From: Flabesymbios commensalis
Lineage: Eukaryota; Annelida; Polychaeta; Terebellida; Flabelligeridae
DNA length: 64,000 bases
NCBI GenBank assembly: GCA_964017125.1
Contig: OZ024904.1
Location: forward strand, 1,537,652-1,601,651
Direction of reading: 5' to 3'
Made by a program: the position numbers and the translations under genes. The notes beneath the pieces are model-generated. The model was not told the DNA's origin, did no database searches, and saw nothing but the letters and a program-made list of their open reading frames with translations. Each line of letters begins with the position of its first letter. The first letter of the stretch is position 1. Below are positions 1 through 10,065 of the stretch, one piece after another.

Positions 1-1
1 T

Positions 2-2113
2 ACTTGCTCATCTATGTCAGATTGGGCTGAACACTTGCTGTGGTATCAGGATGCTAGATTTGCGAAACACCCATACTTTAAATTTGTAGTGCACAATATG
101 CTGATGCGTAAACGTGCTCTGGAGAATAGTACATACATTATCCAACAAAGAATTGGAGAAGATCACATTACAATTGCTGGAATGAAAGACCTTCTTGAAA
201 AAGGTGATTTATCACTTCTGAAAAAAATCATGTATTTCTCCGGCTCCTTGAGGGGGACCACTCAATATTGGTCTCAGAAAGGAAAAGAGCTACGCGCTCT
301 GATTAAATTCAAAATTCAAGAAGAAAGTGGTCTACCATCGTTTTTCACAACGGGTAGCTGTGCGGAATTCCATTTCAAGCCTCTGAAGCGACTTTTACAA
401 TTGTACATTCATGACACCACAAATAAGAAAACTGACCTTTCAAATCGTAGTGAAATGTTCAAGGCTTTACAAGAAAACACACATATAGTGGCAAAATATT
501 TTGATCTACGGACACAATCTTTTTTTCAAAAGGTGATGGGACCTGTTTTTAATGTTGATTCCTACTGGTACAGACAAGAATTTGCAAAGTCACGTGGAAT
601 GATCCACTGGCATGGGTTATGCTGGAGAGGTGACAGAGAGCCACATGACCTACTTCATAATGCAGTGCAGGACGGATTGACAGATTCAGAATGTGCCCAA
701 AGGCTGTCAGATTGGGCACGTATTCAACTGGGAATGTCTGCCTTACATCCTGCTGGAAAAGACGATCATGATCAGCCTCGCAAAAATCTCTGGCCACCTC
801 CAGAAGGGACAGCTCCTGCTCCACCAGAAGAGAAAAATCCTTTAGTAAAATTACTAATGGATGTAAGTTCTTCTGAAGAATCTTTATTAGAAGATTACTT
901 GCTGCTCACTAATCGAGTGAGTATTCATAGATGTTCAGATTACTGCCTTCGCCAAAAAAATTCCGGACCAAAGACATGTAGGATGGAATTCGGATCAAAA
1001 AATTCACCTGGAAAATTGATTCGTTCAACACCAGAAATTGTGAAAGATCGGAATGGGTCAATGCGACTCGAAATGGAAAGAGATCATCCCATGCTTGTCC
1101 AAAATTCACGCTATTTGACCCAAGGATGGCGAGCAAATGCCGATATGTCAGTTATACTTTCTAAAAATGGATCCAAGAATCCTTCTGTGAATGAAATACT
1201 TGGCCCAGAAAAATATATCACCCGATATGCATGTAAGGGTAATGCACCTACTGGTGCTGTTGCAGATCTTTTTCAAGATCTTGTCAACTGTGCAGACTCC
1301 ACAACAGCAGCTACAGGTAAAGCTGTGGTGACTAAGCTCCTCATGAATACAGTGAAAAGGGATGTGTCTGCAGTTGAAGCATCGTACGAGCTGTCAAGTC
1401 TGCCGCTGTATCGTTCTAGTCACACATTTCAGAGTTTGAGTTTGTCTGGTTCTAGAGTTCTTGAGTGCAGTGGGTCCACAGCGACGAAAAACACACCTTT
1501 AGACAGATATTTGTCACGCGATAGAAATGATAAAAGTTCATTGTACGGCTATGTATGCAAGACTGGCAAAGTCCCCGTAATTGCTGGAAGTTTTTCACAG
1601 CCTTCGTGGCCCCTTAATGAAGAGTATTCTAGGACAATGCTCATTCTGCATTGGCCTGATTGGAGAACCATACGTGACATAAAAGATGAAGATTCAACTT
1701 GGCCACAGAAACTTACATCTTTTTTGGAATCTGAAGAATGTCCCAATTTTCTTCGTGCTGACATTGAGAGAGCCAGGAAGCACCACAGTGATTATAGTGA
1801 GGATGACGCAGTCTCTGAAAATGATGAGGATGAGCGTGATGGTGAACCTGAATGGATGCAACTGGTCAGGCCACCTGCTAAATTTAGTGACAATGAGCAG
1901 TTCATGACTTCTACTTTCGATGATGGAGGACCAGAGTGTGACTGGAGTGTGCCATTAGGTATTACCAGTTATCCAAGTGATATGGGGTTAAAATGGGTGG
2001 CACAATTGTCTGAGAATTTATCTTCAGCAGATCGGGATGTGGAAATTCCAGAAATTGATATAGCAAAAATGAACAAAGAACAGCTTCTAGCTTTTAATAT
2101 TGTTTTGCGATGA
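2..2113 (+). CDS. Helitron Rep (HUH/Y2) part, open at left edge
   Basis: The reading frame is open to the left edge, so the true start lies outside the window; the first Met in view is at 14. Counting from that Met, an HUH-type motif reads H-W-H at residues 198-200. The two-tyrosine motif YITRYACK lies at 401-408, giving Y401 and Y405 as the likely nicking pair. Between them is the Cys/His-rich stretch near residue 305 (HRCSDYCLR then CRMEF) seen in Helitron Rep proteins. In the family, Rep nicks and joins single-stranded DNA for rolling-circle transposition. The frame ends at one TGA (2111-2113) and the same frame continues open straight into the helicase, so Rep and helicase were one Rep-Hel protein and this copy carries a nonsense change. 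It is a transposon gene, not a host gene. Confidence 0.9.
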   Translation, partial: TCSSMSDWAEHLLWYQDARFAKHPYFKFVVHNMLMRKRALENSTYIIQQRIGEDHITIAGMKDLLEKGDLSLLKKIMYFSGSLRGTTQYWSQKGKELRALIKFKIQEESGLPSFFTTGSCAEFHFKPLKRLLQLYIHDTTNKKTDLSNRSEMFKALQENTHIVAKYFDLRTQSFFQKVMGPVFNVDSYWYRQEFAKSRGMIHWHGLCWRGDREPHDLLHNAVQDGLTDSECAQRLSDWARIQLGMSALHPAGKDDHDQPRKNLWPPPEGTAPAPPEEKNPLVKLLMDVSSSEESLLEDYLLLTNRVSIHRCSDYCLRQKNSGPKTCRMEFGSKNSPGKLIRSTPEIVKDRNGSMRLEMERDHPMLVQNSRYLTQGWRANADMSVILSKNGSKNPSVNEILGPEKYITRYACKGNAPTGAVADLFQDLVNCADSTTAATGKAVVTKLLMNTVKRDVSAVEASYELSSLPLYRSSHTFQSLSLSGSRVLECSGSTATKNTPLDRYLSRDRNDKSSLYGYVCKTGKVPVIAGSFSQPSWPLNEEYSRTMLILHWPDWRTIRDIKDEDSTWPQKLTSFLESEECPNFLRADIERARKHHSDYSEDDAVSENDEDERDGEPEWMQLVRPPAKFSDNEQFMTSTFDDGGPECDWSVPLGITSYPSDMGLKWVAQLSENLSSADRDVEIPEIDIAKMNKEQLLAFNIVLR

Positions 2114-3637
2114 CTTCTAGATCACCAACAAAATAATGCAAAATTTTCACCTTTGCGCCTAATTGTTGCAGGAACAGCAGGCTCTGGGAAATCTTTCCTA
2201 ATAAAATGTTTGGTTAAGGCTATCAGAACATTACTGAACTGCAATAAATGTGTTCAGGTACTCTGCCCAACAGGCAATAGTGCTAATTTAATATCAGGTG
2301 TAACTTTGCACAGTTTCCTGAAAATACCCACTAGCAAGAAAGGAAAAACAATGAAACCCCCTGAGGGTAAGATAGGGGAGGCTCTCCAGAATAACTTAGA
2401 TGGTTTACAGGTACTACTAGTTGATGAGCGCTCTTTAATCGGGGCAACAACATTGGGCTGGATGGAGTATATGTGCAGATGCGGTGTAAAATGTGGTACA
2501 CAGTCCGACCAGTCATGGGGAGGTATTCCTGTTGTTGTATTTTTGGGGGATGACATTCAACTCCCACCTGTCCTTGATACACCCGTGTACAAAAATACCT
2601 GCACATCACCTGCTGCTTTGCATGGTGTACTTGTCTGGCAGGAATTTAATACTGCTGTTACTTTAACAACTACAGTCAGGCAAGAAAATGGGGGTACAGA
2701 ATTTAAAAACATGTTAACAGCCCTAAGAGGAAACAAAATGAGCACAGCTCAAGCAAAGTGGCTGCAAAAGTTTCAGTGGAATAACCTCAAAATTTCACAT
2801 GGCGAGAGACTGTTAGAGGATCTGTCAGACAAGGGGCTATATGTTTTTCCTAGCCATGCCGAAGAGATTAAACATAATGAAGCAAAACTGCTACAACTAA
2901 ACACTTCTTATCCAGTGGCAACATTAAATGCGGTTTGTACAGGTCCCCACTCTGGAGAAACTAATGGACAACTCTCAATGACACTTCTGCTATGCAGAAA
3001 TGCTAAAGTATCCCTCACTGTCAATTTGTGTGTGCAATATGGTTTATTCAATCGTGCAGTTGGAAGGATAGTTGATATTATCTATCTCAATGGTACCAGG
3101 CCATCTGGTGATTTACCAGATGTTGTAATGGTAGAGTTCCCTAATTACACTGGTCCTGCTTTTTTACTAGACCATCCAAAGGTCATCCCCATTGTACCAG
3201 TTGAAAGACGACTGGAATGCAGCTGTTATTCATGTAAGAGAAAGCAGATACCATTGAGGCTTGGCTGGGCGACTACATTACACAGCTGTCAAGGTCTCAC
3301 TATTGGCAGTGGGGAATATAACAGATATATTGTTATAAATCCTGGATGTAAAGGTTTTGAATCCAGAAATCCAGGAGCTTTATTTATGGCTTTATCTCGT
3401 GCAAAAAGCTCTGGTGATGATAAGATATATCCTGACTTTGCATGGCATCCCTCCGTATTGGTGAATGAAGATAGGCTTTGTCACAGCCCAGACACACCGA
3501 CAACGAGAGCAAGAAACAAGGAGATTGTAAGAATAGCTGATGTCTCTGCAAAAACCATGAGTCAACACAAATATTTGATTAACGACACAGAGTTGACCGA
3601 TTTAAGGAACACCATCATCAAGCAGCCAGAAGAGTAA
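2114..3637 (+). CDS. Helitron PIF1-like helicase part
   Basis: This is the continuation of the Rep frame after the TGA at 2111-2113, ending at TAA 3635-3637. No ATG lies near the beginning; the frame is open from 2114. Counting from the TTG at 2153, the SF1 helicase motifs are Walker A GTAGSGKS (residues 7-14), Walker B LLVDERS (D91, E92), motif III GDDIQLPPV (from 132), and near the C-terminus a GLTIGSGEYNRY segment and ALSRAKS (motif VI). The order and spacing match the PIF1/RecD-like helicase domain fused to Helitron Rep. In the family it unwinds donor DNA during rolling-circle transfer. A host PIF1 is less likely because Rep is directly upstream in the same frame. Confidence 0.9.
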   Translation, partial: LLDHQQNNAKFSPLRLIVAGTAGSGKSFLIKCLVKAIRTLLNCNKCVQVLCPTGNSANLISGVTLHSFLKIPTSKKGKTMKPPEGKIGEALQNNLDGLQVLLVDERSLIGATTLGWMEYMCRCGVKCGTQSDQSWGGIPVVVFLGDDIQLPPVLDTPVYKNTCTSPAALHGVLVWQEFNTAVTLTTTVRQENGGTEFKNMLTALRGNKMSTAQAKWLQKFQWNNLKISHGERLLEDLSDKGLYVFPSHAEEIKHNEAKLLQLNTSYPVATLNAVCTGPHSGETNGQLSMTLLLCRNAKVSLTVNLCVQYGLFNRAVGRIVDIIYLNGTRPSGDLPDVVMVEFPNYTGPAFLLDHPKVIPIVPVERRLECSCYSCKRKQIPLRLGWATTLHSCQGLTIGSGEYNRYIVINPGCKGFESRNPGALFMALSRAKSSGDDKIYPDFAWHPSVLVNEDRLCHSPDTPTTRARNKEIVRIADVSAKTMSQHKYLINDTELTDLRNTIIKQPEE

Positions 3638-3639
3638 AT

Positions 3640-5085
3640 ATAGTATATATTATTTTGTCACAGAATTACAGAACAAACACACTATATAAATGTGTTTGTT
3701 TCAGATAAAATATATGTAGGTATTAATTGTCACATACCTACTTGTTACCAGGTTACTCTTCGAGATCCTCCTTCTATCTCTGATGGAATAATCATTTGTT
3801 TTTTTCATAGCAACACTGCGTGAGTGACATGAGAGTCGCTACCTGCACTAATGTGTACCAGTTGTTATGAACAAAACAAATGACTATTTCAATCACAGAT
3901 ATATTATAGGATCTAACTGTATATATCTAATAATGTTCTGAACATAGTAATTCTGAGTAGTTTAATATAAAACTATTTTTTCGGCTGATACGCTGAGACT
4001 AATTTGATCTCCAGGATTGCATCACTGGGGTAAATGACTATCAGTTTTGTGTCGGTATTATATATATTTATTTCTCCTATTTCTGTACGTTTAATACTAA
4101 TATACCGCACACAGTAATGTTGATGAAAACTACCTGGTCTATTAGCTCAGTACTTGAGTGACATGCCAGTCGCTATATCTTATTGTATTTTTTTTATGTA
4201 GAATTACAGTCTATACATTATTCTGTCATAGAATCACAGAACAAACACATTGTATAGATGTGTTTGTTTCAGAATTATTTTTCTGTGATGGAATGATTTT
4301 TTTTTTCATAGCAACACTGTGTGAGTGACATGACAGTCGCTACCTGCACTACAGTGTATCAGTTGTTATGAACAAAACAAATGATAATTTCAATCACAGA
4401 TTAATAATAATAGACAGTCATCAGGTAATGTTGATGAAGACTACCTGGTCTATTAGCTCAATACTTGTGAGTGACATGACACCAGTCGCTATATCTTATT
4501 GTGTTTTATGTAGAATTACAGTGTATATATTATTCTGTCATATAATTACTCGACAAACACATTATATAGATGTGTTTTTTCAGATTTATTTCTCTGTAAT
4601 GGAATAATCATTTGTTTTTTTTCATAGCAACACTGTGTGAGTGACATGACAGTCGCTACCTGCACTACAGTGTATCAGTTGTTATGAACAAAACAAATGA
4701 TAATTTCAATCACAGATTAATAATAATAGACAGTAATCAGGTAATGTTGATGAGGACTACCTGGTCTATTAGCTCAATACTTGTGAGTGACATGACACCA
4801 GTCGCTATATCTTATTGTGTTTTATGTAGAATTACAGTGTATATATTATTCTGTCATATAATTACTCGACAAACACATTATATAGATGTGTTTTTTCAGA
4901 TTTATTTCTCTGTAATGGAATAATCATTTGGTTTTTTTCATAGCAACACTGTGTGAGTGACATGACAGTCGCTACCTGCACTACAGTGTATCAGTTGTTA
5001 TGAACAAAACAAATGACTATTTCAATCACAGATATATTATAGGATCTAACTGTAATAGTTCTGAACATAGTAATTCTGAGTAATT
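3640..5085 (+). repeat. ~316-bp tandem array downstream of Helitron
   Basis: Two nearly identical units lie about 316 bp apart (4285-4600 and 4604-4915), flanked by more diverged partial units at 3640-3920, 4200-4285 and 4918-5080. Each unit holds the phrases GTGAGTGACATGACAGTCGC and TTATGAACAAAACAAATGA. Two 79-residue open frames (4368 and 4684) are by-products of the repeat. The array may belong to the Helitron 3' non-coding region. Confidence 0.8.
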
Positions 5086-5255
5086 TAATATAGGCTCTAT
5101 AGACCCCTTTATTGTTATATAGAAATAATACAAGTATTGATAGGGCCTAGATCTACTTGAGTTATAACACTTTTGTTTCGGCTGATACTCTTGAGATTAA
5201 TTTAATCTCAAATATTGTATCACTGAGGTAAGTGAAGATCAGATTTGGTGTAGGA

Positions 5256-5257
<2 letters not shown>

Positions 5258-5289
<32 letters not shown>
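5258..5289. repeat. (TA)n microsatellite
   Basis: About 16 uninterrupted TA dinucleotides. Confidence 0.95.
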
Positions 5290-5292
<3 letters not shown>

Positions 5293-7127
5293 AATACTAA
5301 TAGACCACACACAGTAATGTTTATTATTCATATTCTATTATTCTTTAGCCCTGGGCACATATATAGCCTCTGTCAGACTTAAATTGCTGGAACTGTGTGT
5401 AACTGAATCATGTAATGTAGGTCACTCCCCTCTTCTGAAGAATTAATTTTCGAAAACAAAACTCAATCTGATCTTCATCTGCCGAAGAGTCCGAAACTGT
5501 TGCACCTGCACGTCCTTGTCACAATAATTATACTAATGCATTCACGTTTTTTCTGGTATCTTACAATTGTGCTAAGGGCGGAATTTACCTCCAACTCATT
5601 TTCCAAATTATAATCTGTATGATCTACTGAAGAACCATGATAATGCTTGTTTTGGTTAATTTTCGGAGATTCTGACCATGTACTTGGTCTTCAAAAAACA
5701 TTCATAATTTATATTTTTTGTATTTTCTTTGTCAGTATTTAAACATTGATTACCAAAATTAAGGCAATTTAGGCCTTTTGAAATACAGGTGCAACAGTTC
5801 TGGGGACCCAGTTGGTAGGCCGTGTGATGAAGACTAAAATTTATAGTCAGTGGCTGGTCGTACGTCATCATCAATAGTTATAATCAGATAATGTAGGCCT
5901 ATTACGTGAGTCAATTGACAGTTTGGTCAACAGGCGCATTGATCTGCCGTGTGGACAGATTCGTCCACAAAATTCATGACATGCTGTAACTGACCACCAT
6001 GATAACGTTGATGTACGAATAGCTAGTCTGAATCTTTCAATAATACTTCAATCACGTTTAGGCTACCCTGGGGCTAGTATGTGTGAATCCTTCCCAGCTG
6101 ATGAGGGCACGGGGATTCATCAACCTAATTCATACATATGGCAGCGTAGATTTTGCTTGACAATTATTTGGAGGCATAGCTGTGTAGCTAGGCTGTAAAG
6201 TCATAACCTACCCTACCAGAATTTGATAATAACCAACTTCTCTACCTTGTGAGGCTTGTCTGTACTATATCTAACATTACAGACTCTACAGCAGAGTATG
6301 CCTGCTCTCCTACTCAGTCTACTCTACAGCCAGTAACATTTATAACAATTAAGATTCATTCTCATAGCGGCTATAGCCTGTCCTGATATTAATAATAATA
6401 ACCTGACGTAACATTGACAATGTCAATAATAGATCATATTTACAATTTCCGCTCGCTTTCTAGGCAGTGCCTATTCATATTACGTTAATAATCAGTCGGC
6501 TCGCTATAAAGTCTCTATTCTGATTTGTCAGTCTGTGAAATGTATGCCCCGTGCAGCCCCACCTGGTGACTGTGTTAAACAGTTCGTAGCCCCACGTAGT
6601 GACTGTTTCCCATAAACAGACTAATATTCTAATATTGAGCACAAACATACATAATAATTGTCAATAATCGGCATGTATTTGGCCAGAAATTAAACACAGA
6701 CACAAGCTATGATTCTTTTTTAAATGAGTGACAGTTCAAAGATAAGTTCTATATATGTAACCAGACAATACACATGATACACTAGACATAATTATTGTAT
6801 GTAGGGCCACTGTGATTTATCTTCACGCTACTGTGTGATATTAACGGGCACAATAGGCTACAATGTATGGATGTAGAATTGGTCAGCGTGCACCCCCCCC
6901 CCCCCACTACTCACCCCACATCAACTTTTTTTTAAGCTTTGAGGGTGGGGTTAAGAAGCGTCTGTCATTGATTTTCATCCATTGCAGTACATAATTACAT
7001 ACTTTTAAAAATATAGCTCTCATGTTTTAAAATAAAATAATTATGTTCTATTAAAACATTAAATATATGATTTTTTATTCCACATACTTACCTCTACATA
7101 ATTCCATTGATTATTTTTATTTTTTAG
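5290..7127. other. Intergenic, probable upstream region and intron of BTB gene 1
   Basis: I see no supported coding region. A run of C lies at about 6893-6905. The pyrimidine-rich tract ending in AG at 7126-7127 is a good splice acceptor just before the next gene, so its 5' UTR exon and promoter should lie within this stretch, but I could not place them. Confidence 0.5.
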
Positions 7128-7136
7128 AAATTAACC

Positions 7137-9287
7137 ATGGATGAAGACATTGCGGAAAGTGAACTATTAGCCACCTTATACCAGTATCAACAGACAGGTC
7201 ATTTGTGTGACGTCACTGTTGTGTCATGTGACGGGGTGACGTTTGAAGCTCACGCTGGTATTTTGGCCGCAACCAGTTCATCACTGGAAAAATCACTTGC
7301 TGAATGTGAAATTGGCAATTATACCATCGTGATGCCGCTGAACGCAAATGAGACGAAATCATTCATTAAATTTGCATACACAGGACAAAACACCTTTGCT
7401 GAGAATTGTGCCCTCGGAGGACTGGATGTATATTGTGAACAAATTGCAGCTGATTCTCACGAAAAAAAGGTCATTTTAGCTTTAAATGAGTTTGCAGAGA
7501 GTGGGCTGTTTTGTAATATGGCTTGGGCTGACGCTGCTGGTGAAATAAAACCAAATTATTCATACTTAATGGCCGCCAAGTATAAATTCATCTCACCACA
7601 CATTCAGACTGGAAGCATTGTGCGTATCAGAGATTCAGATGTGACCTTAAATTATGTGAATGCTCATGAGGATCATCCTCATGAGGATCATCCTCATGAG
7701 GATCATCCATCTGATACAGCTTGGAACTATTCAGAATCGAACACGATGACCACACAAAATGAGAATGATTATGTGAGCGCACAAAACAAGAATGAGTACA
7801 GCAGTAATGAAAGTTTCTCATTCATTTCCTCAACATCACCACAGGATCACATTCACATTGGCGATAAACTCTATACCTCGCGTCATGACAGCTTAACGGA
7901 TGATGCAGCCCTATCTGCACCCACAGATGTAACTTCTACTGATCACAGCTTCGCAGATGACACACACTTGACCACACCCACAGATCTACACCCTTCTGAT
8001 CGACTGTACGTGTGCGAAATATGCCTGAAATCCTTCAAACAGAAACGTCTCCTGAAGCGACACGGACTCACGCACACAGATGATAAACCATTTCAATGTG
8101 AATCTTGTCCAAAAAGCTTTATCACAAAGTATGAACTGAACATACATAAAACCAATCACACTGGTGAGACACCTTTTGCATGTAATACGTGTAAAAAATG
8201 TTTCCGACACATAGACTCCTTGAGAAAACATAAACTGATACACACCGATGATAAGCCCTACGTGTGTACCATCTGTAATAAATCGTTCAAACTGAAACAT
8301 AACTGTAAGCAACACGAACTGACTCACAGTGGATATAAACCGTATGCATGCAGCACATGTTACAAAGGATTCAGAAGAAAATTTGATCGGGATCAGCACG
8401 AGAGACAAGTTCACAGCGAGAAATCCTATAAATGTCCAACATGTGATGAATCTTTTCCAACTGTTGATCTTATGAAGGAACATAAGCGAGTTCACATTGA
8501 CAATGAGGCCAATATGTGTTACACGTGCGGTGAATGCTTTATCAATAAGTACACATTAAAACAGCACCAGCTCGTACACAGCGATGACAAACCATATACG
8601 TGTGCGACGTGTGACAAGGGTTTCCGGAGAAAAGATGAACTTAATCAACATCAACATTTTCACACTGGTGAAAAACCCTACAGATGCTCTATGTGCAGCA
8701 AGGGATTTGGAACTAAAGGCGGTCTTCGCGAGCATGAGCGCACTCACAACAATGATAAACCATTTACATGCTCCACGTGTAACAGAGGTTTTAGGAAAAT
8801 GTCACTCCTGATTGGCCATCAACGAGTTCACTCTTTAGAAAGACCATACACGTGTCCAACTTGTAATGGATCCTTCAAAACTAAGGCCAACCTGAAAGTG
8901 CACAAACGTCTTCACACTGGGGAGAAGCCATTCAAGTGCTCCACGTGCGATAAATGTTTCATCAGAATAAGCGAGAAGAGGATGCATGAGCGGGTGCACA
9001 CAGGGGAGAAGCCTCACTCGTGCTCCCAGTGTTATAGATGCTTCTCCACTATCAGTCGGCTCGAGACACATCAGCGTACTCACACCGAGGATAAAGCTTA
9101 TACATGCGACAAATGCCAGAAAAAATTTGGACAAAAAAGTACTCTAAAAACACACGAGCGGATACACAGTGGTATTAAGCCCTATGTATGTGATAGATGC
9201 GGTAAAGAGTTTGGGTGCAAATCTCGTATGAGGAGACATGTTGATCTTGTTGACTGTGCCTATAAACGATTTATTCCAGCTACATAA
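7137..9287 (+). CDS. BTB / C2H2 zinc-finger protein 1 (716 aa)
   Basis: A single coding exon. The start ATG sits in a strong context (ACCATGG) nine bases after a splice acceptor (AG 7126-7127). An N-terminal BTB domain covers about residues 10-85, with the conserved D25, the F36-x-A38-H39 motif and FIKFAYTG at 76-83. A second BTB-like half follows at 108-161. A low-complexity linker has three 15-bp repeats coding HEDHP (about 7663-7708). Fifteen zinc fingers run from about residue 290; the first fourteen keep C2H2, and the last (CDRCGKEF...) ends in Cys in place of the final His. Several linkers are TGEKP-like or a TDDKP variant. BTB-ZnF proteins are usually nuclear, DNA-binding, often repressive factors that oligomerise through BTB. 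The target is unknown. It is paralogous to the gene at 18494. A poly(A) signal lies at 9381. Confidence 0.93.
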   Translation: MDEDIAESELLATLYQYQQTGHLCDVTVVSCDGVTFEAHAGILAATSSSLEKSLAECEIGNYTIVMPLNANETKSFIKFAYTGQNTFAENCALGGLDVYCEQIAADSHEKKVILALNEFAESGLFCNMAWADAAGEIKPNYSYLMAAKYKFISPHIQTGSIVRIRDSDVTLNYVNAHEDHPHEDHPHEDHPSDTAWNYSESNTMTTQNENDYVSAQNKNEYSSNESFSFISSTSPQDHIHIGDKLYTSRHDSLTDDAALSAPTDVTSTDHSFADDTHLTTPTDLHPSDRLYVCEICLKSFKQKRLLKRHGLTHTDDKPFQCESCPKSFITKYELNIHKTNHTGETPFACNTCKKCFRHIDSLRKHKLIHTDDKPYVCTICNKSFKLKHNCKQHELTHSGYKPYACSTCYKGFRRKFDRDQHERQVHSEKSYKCPTCDESFPTVDLMKEHKRVHIDNEANMCYTCGECFINKYTLKQHQLVHSDDKPYTCATCDKGFRRKDELNQHQHFHTGEKPYRCSMCSKGFGTKGGLREHERTHNNDKPFTCSTCNRGFRKMSLLIGHQRVHSLERPYTCPTCNGSFKTKANLKVHKRLHTGEKPFKCSTCDKCFIRISEKRMHERVHTGEKPHSCSQCYRCFSTISRLETHQRTHTEDKAYTCDKCQKKFGQKSTLKTHERIHSGIKPYVCDRCGKEFGCKSRMRRHVDLVDCAYKRFIPAT

Positions 9288-9380
9288 TATAAAATTATAT
9301 TGTGTGTTCTTAATTTAATATAGTGTGTTTTATATCATTAGATACATGTTCCAGAACCTATATCATGTATATGATGTATT

Positions 9381-9386
9381 AATAAA
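9381..9386 (+). promoter_or_regulatory. Poly(A) signal of BTB gene 1
   Basis: AATAAA about 95 bases after the stop codon and the first such hexamer downstream. Confidence 0.6.
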
Positions 9387-9506
9387 ATAATTGTGTAATT
9401 ATTACGTGTTAGCATTGATCTAATCAAAACGAACGGTCATTGGTGATAAACACGAATGATACTTGAACCAAGTCGAAAAATTTAGGCAGTGGACGTTATT
9501 GATTTC

Positions 9507-9880
9507 TGCTTTTTTAGCCATAATTCAAGGTCAAAGTTCAAATTTCAAGATCAAATAAGATTTTTTAACAAATAAAGCACAAACAAGTGTAATACCTCTA
9601 TTTCATGTAATTTTGACTGAAAAAACTCATTTCTTGTATTATTTTAATCATTGAAGGTCATCTTCAAGGTCAATTTCAAGGCCAAATTGTTGAAAATGTC
9701 ATTTTTAACATAGTTAGGAATAATTGTAATAACTCTATTGGAGTGATTTTGACTACATAATCTATTTCTAATAATGTTTTCGTGATTCAAGGTTATCTTC
9801 AAGGTCAATTCAAAGGTCAAGACGGCGAAAATATTATTTTTAACAAATCAAATAGCAGCAAGTGTAATAAAAATTTTTGA
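9507..9880 (+). repeat. ~130-bp repeat x3 with TCAAGGTCA motifs
   Basis: Three diverged units each begin near the phrase ATTCAAGGTCA and end in a stretch like TTTTTAACAAAT...AGTGTAATA. Each contains one or two TCAAGGTCA-type words. A run of C follows at about 9892-9904. Confidence 0.7.
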
Positions 9881-10065
9881 TTTGTTTTTTACCCCCCCCC
9901 CCCCTACAGGCTTAATATCAGACTAGCTGATGCATTTCGTCGATAATTAAGTCTAGGCACAAGGCTTAATATATATAATAGAGGCCTACAAGGGAAAATC
10001 GTCTAAGGGATAGTTTTTCTCATTATAAAGTTTACACCAGAAAACAAACCCAGAAACCCCTTCCA

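Larger units (their letters stand above)
1..3640 (+). mobile_element. Helitron, left end outside the window
   Basis: Rep and helicase are adjacent in one frame and interrupted by a single stop, so this is a recently active but currently defective Helitron copy. The 5' TC end is beyond the left edge. I could not identify a convincing CTRR 3' end with its hairpin; it may lie within or beyond the ~316-bp array that starts just after the stop codon. Confidence 0.85.

Noticed and set aside
7986-8495. Antisense frame within BTB gene 1
   Set aside because: Shadow of the zinc-finger repeats on the other strand.
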